A stretch of DNA of 64,000 nucleotides from Pseudoduganella albidiflava (GTDB lineage Bacteria; Pseudomonadota; Gammaproteobacteria; Burkholderiales; Burkholderiaceae_D). Each line of letters opens with the position of its first letter. Within the stretch, counting starts at the first letter, position 1. Positions 1 through 9,039 of this stretch are shown piece after piece. The stretch lies in assembly GCF_004322755.1 (NCBI RefSeq), contig NZ_CP036401.1:5084001-5148000 (forward strand), read 5' to 3'. The notes beneath the pieces are model-generated. The model was not told the DNA's origin, ran no database searches, and saw nothing but the letters and a program-made list of their open reading frames with translations. The position numbers and the translations under genes were made by a program.

Positions 1-1
1 G

Positions 2-652
2 CTGGACCGGTCCGCCCGGCTGCGCTTCCGTTCCTGCAGCCCGGCTGGCAAGCTCGAGCCCGTGAAAAGCGCGGACTTCACGGTGCGGGCGCATCCCGAC
101 CGGCTGGTGTTTGCCAGCGATGCTCGGGGCAACGGCACCCTGGTGGCCCGGCCCGGTGGCGAGCAGGGCCGCGAGCAGGTGCTGGTCGGTACCGGCAGCA
201 TGCTGCGCATCGGCAGCGCCGGCGGCGAGAGCCGCGCCATCCTGCAGTTCGATACGTCGGCGCTGCCGGATAACGCGGTCATCAGCCACGCCTGCCTGGA
301 AATGGCGTGCCACGCGCGCACCGGCGATCCCTGGGCCGGCGGGCGCGTGATCCGCATCGATGTCCAGCGCGGCCATTTCGGTGCGTCCCGCACGCTGCAC
401 GGGGACGACTGGCACGCCGCGGCAACGGCGGAGAACGCCGCGCAGGTCGGCCGCTTCACGTCGGGCACGGCCAGGTCCGGCGATTTCTCCGCGGCCGGCC
501 TGGCCGCCATCCACCGCACCGGCGTCACGCACCTGCGCCTGCGCCTGGCGCCGGTGGCAGACGGGCAGCCAGACGCCTGCCTGCTGCTGGCCGGCGGCCG
601 TCGGGCCAGGCTGCATGTCACGCTGGCCGGCCCGCAGGCGATACCGGAATGA
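2..652 (+). CDS. DNRLRE/CBM96-like secreted protein, C-terminal part (partial)
   Basis: The reading frame is open to the left edge of the window, so this is the 3' part of a longer gene; an internal ATG/GTG near base 62 need not be the start. The visible part is a beta-rich segment with the phrases SRAILQFDTSALP and HLRLRLAP, which resemble DNRLRE / CBM96-type modules in secreted carbohydrate-active or surface proteins. There are no membrane segments in the visible part. It converges with the subtilase gene, leaving about 120 bp between the stops. The family assignment rests on pattern resemblance only, and the catalytic or anchoring part, if any, lies outside the window. Confidence 0.55.
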   Translation: MDRSARLRFRSCSPAGKLEPVKSADFTVRAHPDRLVFASDARGNGTLVARPGGEQGREQVLVGTGSMLRIGSAGGESRAILQFDTSALPDNAVISHACLEMACHARTGDPWAGGRVIRIDVQRGHFGASRTLHGDDWHAAATAENAAQVGRFTSGTARSGDFSAAGLAAIHRTGVTHLRLRLAPVADGQPDACLLLAGGRRARLHVTLAGPQAIPE

Positions 653-771
653 CGGAATGCGGGTGTTGCTCGCCGCAACGTCTGGCTTCCCGCCGCCGGG
701 GCGGGCTTTCCTGAGCTGTTGTGAAGCCTGAAGGCAAGGATGGGCGATAGCCCTTGCTGGACGATGCCTGC

Positions 772-3678
772 TTACTGGACCGGGGGCCCAAGCAGGTAAC
801 TCAACGAGTTTTGGACAGACCTGAAGCTTTCGACATAAACACCACTGTTGGCTACCAACCCAACGGAGACTTTCTTGTCCGAATATTGCAGCTCAGGGTC
901 GCCCGAATAATAGCGTACTTGGTATTCCCAGTCCGAACGTGGACCGCTAAAGCCGAAAACGGTCCTGCCAGTGGCATTGGCCCACAATTTGACAAGCGGC
1001 TGAAGTTCTCCATCCACTTGCACGGCCTTGTAGGCAAAGAAGCTCGAGCAGTTATTGAGATTAGGGGCTCCACTGCTGAGCTGATAGGGCACGCCTGTAA
1101 CGACGCGTGCTCCATGGAACAGCGCATTCGCATCAACGCTGTTGCTGAACAGGGGGCTGCCCCGTTCGCCCAACGGCTGCCCTTGGCTACCGCAGGTGGC
1201 CGAATTCCCGACCAGTTGGAATGCGATGCGCGAGACAGGATACAGTTGCGACATCCGGATGGTCGCCGGCAGGCCGCCCCAGCCCGTATTGAGATCGGCA
1301 ATCCTGATCTCGACGCCGACCAGTGGTCCGATGCAAGACAGGCCTTGCGATGACAAATATTGCCCGAGATCGGCCAACGTGCCCTTGCTGTCGCGCCGCA
1401 ATGGGCTGTGGATGTAATAACAAAGGATCTGGAAGTCGGTGACGGCGTTCTCGTCCAGTTCCACCAACTGGGGCCTGACGGGCTCGTATCGGACCATTCC
1501 GTAACGAGACTTGCGCTCGGCGTCGTAGTCGACATCCAGATTGAAGCGGGCAGTACCCGCCCCGCCGACATTGCCTTCCGCATTCAGGTCGAACCGGCTC
1601 ATGTCAACGGTCCTCCCGGCGACCGTGCGCGTGCGTATGGGCACGAATGCAGATCCCCCCGCGGATGCCACGAACGCATCCACGAAAGCCCTGGCGTCAT
1701 CGTTGGTGAACTCGCCATCCTGGTCGACGTCGAGGATCGCCATCCGCACGGGCGCTTTTGCGGGATCGCCCATCGGGCCGAGGAGTGCCTCCGGATCATC
1801 GGCGGCCAATACGGTGGCGTAGGTGTCGATCACAGGTGCATCGGCGCGGCATGGGGTCGGCGCAGGAACGGCATGACCAGTCATCACTCTCAGCAATTGC
1901 GGTCCGGTCAAATCATCCCGGATCGCCCAGAACAGCGCGGCAAGTCCGGCAACCTGAGGGCTCGCCATCGACGTGCCACCTAATCGACGCGGTGTTCCTT
2001 CCGCGCTACCATAAGACCATACGCCATTGTTCGGGTGGGCTCGCGGATTCGCACCGATGGCCGATAAATTGCCACCGAAAGACGAGTTTGCTGCAAGACA
2101 GGCTGGGCTGTATGGAGGGGCAAGCAGATGCACGCGGTTCTCGACCACCGCAGTGTTAAGCAGGAAGCCATCGATTGCCGCGCGCGTCCAGCCAATGTTC
2201 TGCCGGGCAGGCAGGTCTGCACGGTTGCCTGCCGCAGCGGCATGGAAGTACAGGTTCTCCAGCGGCGAGGCAACATTCCCGTGGCCTCCGCGAATCAGCA
2301 GGAGCCAGTATTCCTTCTGCGCATCGGCCTCCGAAATTGTCAATCCAGTGTCTGGACCGTTGTATCCCAGGCTCGTATTCAAGACGACTTTCCGACCGCT
2401 ATTCGCATGCAACTGCAACAGCGAGCGAAGTCGATCGCTGGTCGTTTTTCCGGAGCATGGACGCTCCCTTTCTGGGCTATCGCAAAACGCCCTCCAGAAG
2501 GTGAGATCGGTTACATCCACTGAAAGCGGCGGGCCTGCGCTGTAAATCCCGGTTATCGCCTCCGTAGAGGAAGTGCCGCCTGCTGGCCCGAAACTGGCTG
2601 CCGCGATACCCAGCACATGATAGCCATGTGGATTCAGTTCCCATGTCAGAAACCCGTCATGCGAAGGCTGTGCGGGCAGCCAGGCATTCAGGCTGTCGGC
2701 GGGCGTTCCATTGCCAAAATAATCGGCAACTAGCAAGACCGGCCCGCTTGACCGCCCGCTGATCTCAACCGCGCGCCGGGCATTCCACGTTGCCGCAGCC
2801 TTCACGGAAAGCTGGTGCGCGACATAATCGAGCGCCGGCGGATTCTGTCCGAGGTATGGCTCGGGCAGCGCATTGGCCGGTTCCAGGCTGACCGGTAAGG
2901 CAAAGCCGACAACAGGGTGCCCGCGGAGGGTCTCCAGCAAGTCATCCAGGGCGGCCAGGCTCCCGGGGTCTGCGATGCGCACTTCCAGCACGGCGGTTTT
3001 TTCATAACTACGGACGATTTCTGCGTTCAGGGATTGCAGCAGTGCGTTGACCTGGCCGACCGTTGCGCCTTCCACCAGGCCGAAAACAACTTTACTCCGC
3101 AAGACCGGTGCTCCGCGTGCACCATCCATCTCGAATTCATTGCCGGGGAATGGCGGGTCGCTGTCGAACTCGACGATCGCGTTCAGCGCCGGGTCCGACG
3201 GCGCGCCCGGCAATGCCGACACGATCCCACTACTTCCGCTGAGGTGCCATGCCAGTGACGCAGGCTGGAAAGGCATCGTGCGATCCTGGCGCAGGACCAC
3301 GCGGTCGTTCAGTGCCGTCGTCGCGCCAGCCGGCAAGGAAGCAAGAGCAGCCCTACCATCGATGATCGTGGTACCCGGTCCGCTGCTGGTGATCTGCGCG
3401 ACGAAATCCTTCAGGGCGGCACCGTCATTTCTGACCTGCACCTCGTATTCATATTCGAACACCGTACGGCTGATGCGCCGCTCGACCTTCAGTTGCAACC
3501 CCGAGATGACGACGCCTTCCGGGTTATCGACGGCCTTCGCTGCCGCCGCCAAGTACCGCGCGGCGCCTTGTTTCGGCTGTTCCGTCCCCCCGCCGCATGC
3601 GACGAGCATTGCGACAAACAAAAACACTGCGGCCAGGCGCCACCGGCCTGCAACTGGCCCTTGAAGGGACGTGTTCAT
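772..3678 (-). CDS. S8 family serine peptidase (subtilase), lipoprotein
   Basis: Secreted subtilisin-like protease of 968 aa. The chosen ATG at 3678 has GGGAGG just upstream; an extension to 3729 has no such support. The N-terminus is a lipoprotein signal ending in LVAC followed by glycines, so the mature protein should be anchored to a membrane. After an Ig-like region and an I9/propeptide-like segment (about 195-265) comes the catalytic domain: Asp in LLVADYFG (about 319), His in NPHGYHVLG (about 351), oxyanion Asn in AAAGN (about 485) and Ser in GGTSMASP (about 570). A Ca-binding loop DVDQDGEFTNDD follows at about 660, then about 280 residues of unassigned beta-rich sequence. Its start overlaps the stop of the upstream PEP-CTERM gene by 4 nt (ATGA), so the two are probably co-translated. 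Confidence 0.9.
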   Translation of the reverse strand: MNTSLQGPVAGRWRLAAVFLFVAMLVACGGGTEQPKQGAARYLAAAAKAVDNPEGVVISGLQLKVERRISRTVFEYEYEVQVRNDGAALKDFVAQITSSGPGTTIIDGRAALASLPAGATTALNDRVVLRQDRTMPFQPASLAWHLSGSSGIVSALPGAPSDPALNAIVEFDSDPPFPGNEFEMDGARGAPVLRSKVVFGLVEGATVGQVNALLQSLNAEIVRSYEKTAVLEVRIADPGSLAALDDLLETLRGHPVVGFALPVSLEPANALPEPYLGQNPPALDYVAHQLSVKAAATWNARRAVEISGRSSGPVLLVADYFGNGTPADSLNAWLPAQPSHDGFLTWELNPHGYHVLGIAAASFGPAGGTSSTEAITGIYSAGPPLSVDVTDLTFWRAFCDSPERERPCSGKTTSDRLRSLLQLHANSGRKVVLNTSLGYNGPDTGLTISEADAQKEYWLLLIRGGHGNVASPLENLYFHAAAAGNRADLPARQNIGWTRAAIDGFLLNTAVVENRVHLLAPPYSPACLAANSSFGGNLSAIGANPRAHPNNGVWSYGSAEGTPRRLGGTSMASPQVAGLAALFWAIRDDLTGPQLLRVMTGHAVPAPTPCRADAPVIDTYATVLAADDPEALLGPMGDPAKAPVRMAILDVDQDGEFTNDDARAFVDAFVASAGGSAFVPIRTRTVAGRTVDMSRFDLNAEGNVGGAGTARFNLDVDYDAERKSRYGMVRYEPVRPQLVELDENAVTDFQILCYYIHSPLRRDSKGTLADLGQYLSSQGLSCIGPLVGVEIRIADLNTGWGGLPATIRMSQLYPVSRIAFQLVGNSATCGSQGQPLGERGSPLFSNSVDANALFHGARVVTGVPYQLSSGAPNLNNCSSFFAYKAVQVDGELQPLVKLWANATGRTVFGFSGPRSDWEYQVRYYSGDPELQYSDKKVSVGLVANSGVYVESFRSVQNSLSYLLGPPVQ

Positions 3679-4262
3679 GATGACCTCCCTGCCCCATGTC
3701 CCGCAAAGCCGAGCCTCCTGCGAGCGCAATGCAAAGCGACGAAACTGCCCAGGCCGAGCGCGAGAAGCTGCCCCTGGCGCGGCTCGGGTACTGGCGATGT
3801 CATGCCGGATGCAAGCACATCAAAGGTGAAAGGATCCACTACGGCGAACCGCTGGGCTACCGGACTACCGGTGCCGAGAAAATCGAACGACACGCGAAAA
3901 ACGCCTGCCGTCATGCCCGCGGCGAGGCCTGGCCCTGTCGCGAGCGCATCGAAGTACCCCTCTGCAGGCAATGACGGGTCGGGCTGAATGGCGATCGCGT
4001 CCCACCCCTCGGGCGCCGCCTCCATGGAAAGATTGGCAAAGTCAGCCGTTGAAAAGAAGATCGTGAATTCCTCGATCGTGAACCCCGGATCGTGGGCTGA
4101 TATCACATATTCGTATTGCCACCGATCGCCGTCGAGTTGCGTGACGCCGTAGGTGATGGTTGCAGCCGATGCCAATGGCGGGATCGACAAGGTGATCAAG
4201 ACAAGGAGACACAAGCGGCCTAGAGCAAGAAACCATCGCATAAGCGTCAATACATGAGTCAT
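3675..4262 (-). CDS. PEP-CTERM sorting domain protein
   Basis: Exported protein of about 195 aa. It has an N-terminal signal peptide (hydrophobic LCLLVLITLSIPPLASA) and ends in a PEP-CTERM tail: VPEP, a hydrophobic stretch (LLALGLGSFVALHCA) and a basic RRR cluster. In the known system an exosortase (EpsH/XrtA family) processes this tail and the protein goes to the envelope or exopolysaccharide. The central part is a beta-rich region of unknown function. ATGs at 4274, 4265 and 4262 are in frame; 4262 has the best spacing from GGAGG. No exosortase gene is in the window. Its TGA overlaps the ATG of the following subtilase, suggesting a functional pair. Confidence 0.85.
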   Translation of the reverse strand: MTHVLTLMRWFLALGRLCLLVLITLSIPPLASAATITYGVTQLDGDRWQYEYVISAHDPGFTIEEFTIFFSTADFANLSMEAAPEGWDAIAIQPDPSLPAEGYFDALATGPGLAAGMTAGVFRVSFDFLGTGSPVAQRFAVVDPFTFDVLASGMTSPVPEPRQGQLLALGLGSFVALHCARRRLGFAGHGAGRSS

Positions 4263-4518
4263 CATGGCCTCCACCGGTTAGCCCATCTGGGTACGGTATT
4301 CCCAAGCGAGTGCTGTGCCAGCTCGCTCAAGCCGTTGATTCCTATCAAAGGGAAAGCGGAGCCGATGCGCCGAGAGGCGCCGGTTGTAAAAATTTTCGAC
4401 CGGCTGAGGTATGGCCGGGACTGGCAAACCAGAGGCGCGCATTCACAGGCGTGCCATGCCATGCTGCACACCATCGTTGCGCTATCATCCCCAGAATCCA
4501 TCATTCACCGAGGTTGCG

Positions 4519-5562
4519 ATGACTTACACGGCTTCCCGCCACCGTTATGAAACCATGCAGTACCGCACGTGCGGGCGCAGCGGCCTGAAACTGCCGGTGC
4601 TGTCGCTGGGCCTGTGGCACAACTTCGGCGACACCACGAGCGCGGCCACCCAGCGCGACATGCTGCGCACCGCGTTCGACCACGGCATCACGCACTTCGA
4701 CCTGGCCAACAACTACGGCCCGCCGTACGGCAGCGCCGAAACCAACTTCGGCCGCATCTTCCGCGACGATTTCCAGCCCTACCGCGATGAACTGATCATC
4801 TCGACCAAGGCGGGCTGGGACATGTGGCCGGGCCCGTACGGCCAGGGCGGCGGCTCGCGCAAGTACGTGCTTGCCAGCCTGGACCAGAGCCTGCGGCGCA
4901 TGGGGCTGGACTACGTGGACATCTTTTATTCGCACCGATTCGACCCCGACACGCCGCTCGAGGAAACCATGGGCGCGCTGGCGCATGCGGTCCAGCAGGG
5001 CAAGGCGCTGTACGTGGGCATTTCCTCCTATTCGGCGGAAAAGACCGTGGAAGCGCAGCGTTTGCTGGCGGAGTGGAAGGTGCCGTGCCTGATCCACCAG
5101 CCGTCGTACAACATGCTGAACCGGTGGATCGAAAGCGAAGGGCTGCTCGACACGCTGGGGAAACAGGGAATCGGCTGCATCACCTTCACCGCGCTGGCGC
5201 AGGGCATCCTCACCGACAAGTACCTGGACGGCATCCCCCAGGACGCGCGCATCAACCGCCCCGGCGGCGGCTCGCTGCAGGCGGCGCACCTTTCCGAGGA
5301 CAACCTGCGGCGGGTGCGGGGCCTGAACGACCTCGCGCGGGCACGCGGCCAGTCGCTGGCGCAGATGGCGCTGGCGTGGGTATTGCGCGACCCGCGCATC
5401 ACGTCCACGCTGATCGGCGCCTCGAACAGCGCGCAGATCCGCGAGAACATCGCTGCGCTGGACCAGCTGGCCTTCAGCGACGACGAGCTGCGCGCCATCG
5501 ATGCGCTGGCCCAGGAAGGCGGCATCAACCTGTGGGCCGGCTCGTCCGGCAGCGCCGGCTGA
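4519..5562 (+). CDS. gpr: aldo/keto reductase, YghZ/Gpr-like
   Basis: NAD(P)H-dependent aldo/keto reductase of 347 aa, the same length as E. coli YghZ (L-glyceraldehyde 3-phosphate reductase), which it resembles from the first strand (MQYRTCGRSGLKLPVLSLG). The cytosolic TIM-barrel AKR tetrad can be seen: Asp and Tyr in FDLANNYGPPYG, Lys in ISTKAGW, His in FYSHRFD. The C-terminal NADP-binding loop reads TLIGASNSAQIREN. The start at 4519 sits behind GAGG and matches the family start; in-frame sequence back to 4411 looks like non-coding extension. It is followed by an SDR gene 154 bp downstream. The physiological substrate is unknown; toxic aldehyde clearance is the family role. Confidence 0.9.
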   Translation: MTYTASRHRYETMQYRTCGRSGLKLPVLSLGLWHNFGDTTSAATQRDMLRTAFDHGITHFDLANNYGPPYGSAETNFGRIFRDDFQPYRDELIISTKAGWDMWPGPYGQGGGSRKYVLASLDQSLRRMGLDYVDIFYSHRFDPDTPLEETMGALAHAVQQGKALYVGISSYSAEKTVEAQRLLAEWKVPCLIHQPSYNMLNRWIESEGLLDTLGKQGIGCITFTALAQGILTDKYLDGIPQDARINRPGGGSLQAAHLSEDNLRRVRGLNDLARARGQSLAQMALAWVLRDPRITSTLIGASNSAQIRENIAALDQLAFSDDELRAIDALAQEGGINLWAGSSGSAG

Positions 5563-5663
5563 TTGTCGAACACCGTTCCTGGCGCAGTGGCGGCTGCCGG
5601 GCAGGCGCCGCCGGGCGAAGTCTTGACTGCCGGAATGGTGTGCTCCATGCAGGGTGCCGCCGG

Positions 5664-5695
5664 GTACGATATCGCGGGAACAATTGGTATCGTAC
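5664..5695. promoter_or_regulatory. inverted repeat upstream of SDR gene, possible operator
   Basis: Arms GTACGATA (5664-5671) and TATCGTAC (5688-5695) are perfect reverse complements separated by 16 bp, ending 21 bp before the SDR start codon. Position and symmetry suit a dimeric repressor site. No matching regulator is identified. Confidence 0.4.
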
Positions 5696-5716
5696 AAATC
5701 TGCAAAGGAGCACAAC

Positions 5717-6739
5717 ATGCGTTTGAAACGACTGTCGGACCAGGTCATCGTCATCACCGGCGCCACCAGCGGCATCGGCCTGACCACGGCCCGGATGGCC
5801 GCCGCGCGTGGCGCCAAGGTGGTGCTGGCGGCACGGGGCGAAGAAGCCCTGGAACAACTCGAGCAGCAACTGCGCCAGCGCGGCGCGGAAGCGCTGGCCG
5901 TGCCCACCGATGTGGGCAAGAAGGACGAGGTGCATGCGCTGGCGCAGGCCGCGCTCAAGCGCTTCGGCCGCATCGACACGTGGATCAACAATGCCGGCGT
6001 GTCGATCTTCGGCCGCGCCGAGGAAGTCAGCGAGGAAGACAACCACCGCCTGTTCCAGACCAATTTCTGGGGCGTGGTCAACGGCTCGCTGGAAGCGGTC
6101 AAGCACCTGAAGAAGGATGGCGGCGCGCTGATCAACCTGGGCAGCGAACTGTCCGAAGTGGCGGTGCCGCTGCAAGGCATGTACGCGGCATCGAAGCACG
6201 CCGTGAAAGGCTATACGGATGCGCTGCGCATGGAACTGGAGCACGACAGGCTGCCGATCTCCGTCACGCTGGTCAAGCCGGCGGCGATCGACACGATGTT
6301 CCCGGTGCACGCGAAGAACTACATGAGCGTGGAACCGACGCTGCCGGCTCCCGTCTACCCGCCGGAAATGGTGGCCGAGGCGATCCTCGACGCGGCCCAG
6401 CATCCGAAGCGCGACGTGTTCGTCGGCAATGCGGCAAAGGCCAACGCGGTGGGCGGCTTCACGCTGCCGCGCCTGTTCGACAAGCTGGGCGAGACGGCGA
6501 TGTGGAACCAGCAGCGTACCAACAAGCCGTCGCGCTGGTTCCGCAACGATGCCCTGCATTCGCCGGATCCCGACCAGGAACTGCAGCAGCGGCTCGGCAT
6601 CCAGACCACCGGTGAAACGAGCTATCGCCCGGTCACCCGCTCGCCCCTGAAACTGGCGCTGCTGGGCGGCGGTGCGCTGGTTGCCGCATGGATGCTGACG
6701 CGGCCGGCCGGCGACGCCAACCAGCGCAATACCGGCTGA
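5717..6739 (+). CDS. SDR family oxidoreductase with C-terminal membrane anchor
   Basis: Short-chain dehydrogenase of 340 aa. The ATG at 5717 follows a strong AAAGGAG; an in-frame upstream extension lacks support. The N-terminal Rossmann fold has the cofactor motif TGATSGIG (about 15-22), NNAG, and the catalytic YAASK (about 155-159). About 80 residues beyond the usual SDR core end in a hydrophobic helix (LALLGGGALVAAWML) near residue 320, so the enzyme may be tethered to the inner membrane by its tail. Long SDRs of this shape are common in Proteobacteria and act on unknown lipophilic or sugar substrates. A perfect inverted repeat precedes the gene and a strong terminator follows it, so it is probably monocistronic. 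Confidence 0.85.
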   Translation: MRLKRLSDQVIVITGATSGIGLTTARMAAARGAKVVLAARGEEALEQLEQQLRQRGAEALAVPTDVGKKDEVHALAQAALKRFGRIDTWINNAGVSIFGRAEEVSEEDNHRLFQTNFWGVVNGSLEAVKHLKKDGGALINLGSELSEVAVPLQGMYAASKHAVKGYTDALRMELEHDRLPISVTLVKPAAIDTMFPVHAKNYMSVEPTLPAPVYPPEMVAEAILDAAQHPKRDVFVGNAAKANAVGGFTLPRLFDKLGETAMWNQQRTNKPSRWFRNDALHSPDPDQELQQRLGIQTTGETSYRPVTRSPLKLALLGGGALVAAWMLTRPAGDANQRNTG

Positions 6740-6764
6740 TCACGATTCCCGCGCAGGGCGCAAG

Positions 6765-6799
6765 GGGCCGGCCTGGACGATTCCAGGCCGGCCCTTTTT
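6765..6799 (+). terminator. Rho-independent terminator after SDR gene
   Basis: A 13-bp perfect stem GGGCCGGCCTGGA / TCCAGGCCGGCCC (6765-6777 and 6782-6794) with loop CGAT is followed by TTTTT. It lies 25 bp after the stop codon at 6739. Confidence 0.9.
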
Positions 6800-6856
6800 G
6801 CGCCATGGCCGGCCCGGCGGCCGATTGGCACCGGGAGGCTCAATAAATTTCATTAA

Positions 6857-6894
6857 CAAAGCGCTTGCTCCGGCTCGACTGTGGTCGTTATACT
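6857..6894 (+). promoter_or_regulatory. promoter with LacI-type palindrome before MFS gene
   Basis: TTGCTC (6865-6870) and TATACT (6889-6894) form a plausible sigma-70 promoter with an 18-bp spacer. The palindrome AAGCGCTT (6859-6866) overlaps the -35 box and has the AA-CG-TT pattern typical of LacI-family operators, so the carrier is probably repressed in the absence of its sugar acid. It only weakly fits the xyl-box consensus. Confidence 0.5.
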
Positions 6895-6947
6895 CGCTCA
6901 TGTTGTATGACGACTGACGACCAGAGCCACAGTTCACCGGAGACACC

Positions 6948-8306
6948 ATGGGTCAACACCTGCCGGCCATCCAGGCCACCCGCGTACGCTGGACCATTCT
7001 CGCAATCCTGTTCATTGTCACCACGATCAACTACGCCGACCGCGCCACGATCTCGATCGCCGGCCCCGAACTGAGCCGGCAACTGGGGCTGACGCCCGTC
7101 CAGATGGGGCTGATCTTCTCGGCCTTCTCCTGGTCCTACGTACTATGCCAGCTGCCCGGCGGCTGGCTGCTGGACCGCTTCGGCACCAAGATCGTCTATT
7201 TCTTTTCCATCTTCCTGTGGTCCCTGTTCACGCTGCTCCAGGGATGGGTCGGTTTCTTCAGCGGCGGCGCCGCCGTCGCCATGCTGTTCACGCTGCGCCT
7301 GATCGTCGGCGCAGCCGAGGCACCCTCCTTTCCAGGCAACAGTCGTCTGACGACTTCGTGGTTCCCGACCGCTGAACGGGGCACGGCCGCCGCCATCTTC
7401 AACTCGGCCCAATACTTCGCCACCGTGCTGTTCGCGCCGATCATGGGCTGGCTGGTTCACTCGCTGGGCTGGGAAAGCGTGTTCTTCGTGATGGGCGGGC
7501 TGGGTATCGCGATGTCGCTGGCATGGCTGAAGTTCGTGCATGGCCCGCGCCAGCATCCCAGCGCCAACGCGGCGGAGCTGCTGCACATCGAACGGGGCGG
7601 CGCGCTGGTCGACCTGGAAACGACCGGCGTGCCGGCCGCCGCCCGGCCGCAGATCGATACCTGGTCATGCCTGAAGCAATTGCTGTCCTCGCGCATGCTG
7701 CTGGGAATCTATATCGGCCAGTACTGCATCAATACGCTGACCTATTTCTTCCTGACGTGGTTCCCGATCTACCTGGTCAAGGAACGCCACATGACGATCC
7801 TGAAGGCGGGCTTCGTCGCCGCGCTGCCGGCGATCGCCGGTTTCCTCGGCGGCGTTCTCGGCGGCGTGATCTCGGACCGGATGATCAAGCGCGGCTACAG
7901 CACCTCGGTGGCGCGCAAGACGCCGATCATCGGCGGCATGCTGCTCGCCACCACGATGGTGCTGTGCAATTTCGTCGAGCAGGACTGGGTGGTGGTTGCC
8001 GTGATGGCGCTGGCGTTCTTCGGCAAGGGCATCGGCGCGCTGGGCTGGGCCGTGGTTGGCGATACGTCGCCAAGCCAGGCTGGCGGCATGAGCGGATCGC
8101 TGTTCAATATGTTCGGCAACACCGCCGGCATCACGACGCCGATCGTCATCGGCATCATCCTGCAGGCCACCGGTTCGTTCTACGGCGCGCTCGTGTTCGT
8201 CGGCGCCAATGCCCTGGTGACGGTGCTGTGCTACCTGTTCCTGGTGGGCGAAATCAAGCGCTTTGAATTCACGGAACCGGTGGTGAAGACGGCTGCCGCG
8301 GCGTAG
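6948..8306 (+). CDS. MFS transporter, hexarate/hexuronate (GudP-like) type
   Basis: Proton-coupled major facilitator of 452 aa in the inner membrane, with about 12 hydrophobic helices. It closely resembles the anion:cation symporter branch that holds E. coli GudP/GarP (glucarate/galactarate): the first helix reads TTINYADRATISIAGPEL, followed by GWLLDRFGTK and the PSFPGNSRLTTSWFP region. The start at 6948 has GGAGACACC upstream. The likely substrate is glucarate, galactarate or a hexuronate, which would suit the glucarate dehydratase gene at 22.0 kb in the same region. It stands alone with its own promoter and a palindromic LacI-type site. The exact substrate cannot be told from sequence. Confidence 0.85.
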   Translation: MGQHLPAIQATRVRWTILAILFIVTTINYADRATISIAGPELSRQLGLTPVQMGLIFSAFSWSYVLCQLPGGWLLDRFGTKIVYFFSIFLWSLFTLLQGWVGFFSGGAAVAMLFTLRLIVGAAEAPSFPGNSRLTTSWFPTAERGTAAAIFNSAQYFATVLFAPIMGWLVHSLGWESVFFVMGGLGIAMSLAWLKFVHGPRQHPSANAAELLHIERGGALVDLETTGVPAAARPQIDTWSCLKQLLSSRMLLGIYIGQYCINTLTYFFLTWFPIYLVKERHMTILKAGFVAALPAIAGFLGGVLGGVISDRMIKRGYSTSVARKTPIIGGMLLATTMVLCNFVEQDWVVVAVMALAFFGKGIGALGWAVVGDTSPSQAGGMSGSLFNMFGNTAGITTPIVIGIILQATGSFYGALVFVGANALVTVLCYLFLVGEIKRFEFTEPVVKTAAAA

Positions 8307-8350
8307 CGCCCCGGCCGATGTGATACCCCGTGACGCGGGGTGATGTGACA

Positions 8351-8376
8351 ACGGGGCCTGGCGGCCCCGTCGTGTT
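8351..8376 (+). terminator. possible terminator after MFS gene
   Basis: Stem ACGGGGCC / GGCCCCGT (8351-8358, 8363-8370) with loop TGGC, followed by CGTGTTT. The stem is perfect but the T run is poor, so termination may be partial. Confidence 0.45.
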
Positions 8377-8418
8377 TCCGGCCCGCGTGGTGCCGCGTGC
8401 CAGGCCTGCTGCGCCGCT

Positions 8419-8817
8419 TCAGGCGCCTCTTTCGATATCGTCCACGTCCCGTTCGCCGGTCAGCGGTACCGATTCGATATGGTCGACATTGATATCGGCG
8501 CCGTCGGGCGCCGTCGTGTCGCGCCCCACGGTTGCCCGCTCACCGGTGCCGCCGGCGTCCGTATCGCTGTCCAGGTCGGCATCGCCGACATCCGGGCCGG
8601 CCGTGCCGCCCGCCGTGTTTTCATCGAGATCCTCGTTGGTGCCGCCATCGAGGTTGTTTTCCTCGATTTGCTGGGCAAGCCCGGAGCCGCCCTGGATATC
8701 GCTGCCCGAATCGGACGTGTCGCTGGGGCCCAGCGCGCCGGTGCCATGGCCGCGGCCAAGCACGCGGTCCGGCGCGGACGGGAAGTTATCGGGATCGAGT
8801 GTGCTGGTACCTGACAT
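8419..8817 (-). CDS. small acidic, disordered protein of unknown function
   Basis: 132-aa protein starting at the ATG at 8817, which has a perfect AGGAGG Shine-Dalgarno; longer in-frame versions lack one. The sequence opens MSGTSTLDPDNFPSAPDRV and is dominated by Gly, Asp, Glu, Ser and Thr with almost no aromatic or large hydrophobic residues, so it is predicted to be intrinsically disordered. No signal peptide or membrane segment is present. Similar Gly/Asp-rich small proteins occur as conserved hypotheticals in beta- and gammaproteobacteria (recollection, not checked). No function can be assigned. It stands alone between the MFS carrier and the DUF4148 gene. Confidence 0.7.
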   Translation of the reverse strand: MSGTSTLDPDNFPSAPDRVLGRGHGTGALGPSDTSDSGSDIQGGSGLAQQIEENNLDGGTNEDLDENTAGGTAGPDVGDADLDSDTDAGGTGERATVGRDTTAPDGADINVDHIESVPLTGERDVDDIERGA

Positions 8818-9039
8818 AGTGCCTCCTGTGATTGCATCGCCGGCATGCGGCATTGCCAGGACTGTAACAGCCTGTACCGAACGGCGTCGCACCCGAGGTG
8901 TTTGCCCGGGTTTGGCGCAACGTTGAACGATGTTGCCACCTGTTTGGCTGCTGGCCCCGGTGTTCGGGCTGCGCCGTTCCCGACCAGGCCCAGGCAGGAT
9001 GTCATTGCCGCCGTGAATTACCTCCATCACGACGCATTA

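Noticed and set aside
735..760. Terminator between the convergent DNRLRE and subtilase genes
   Set aside because: The hairpin (GGGC-GATA-GCCC with flanks) is short and imperfect and lacks a T run.
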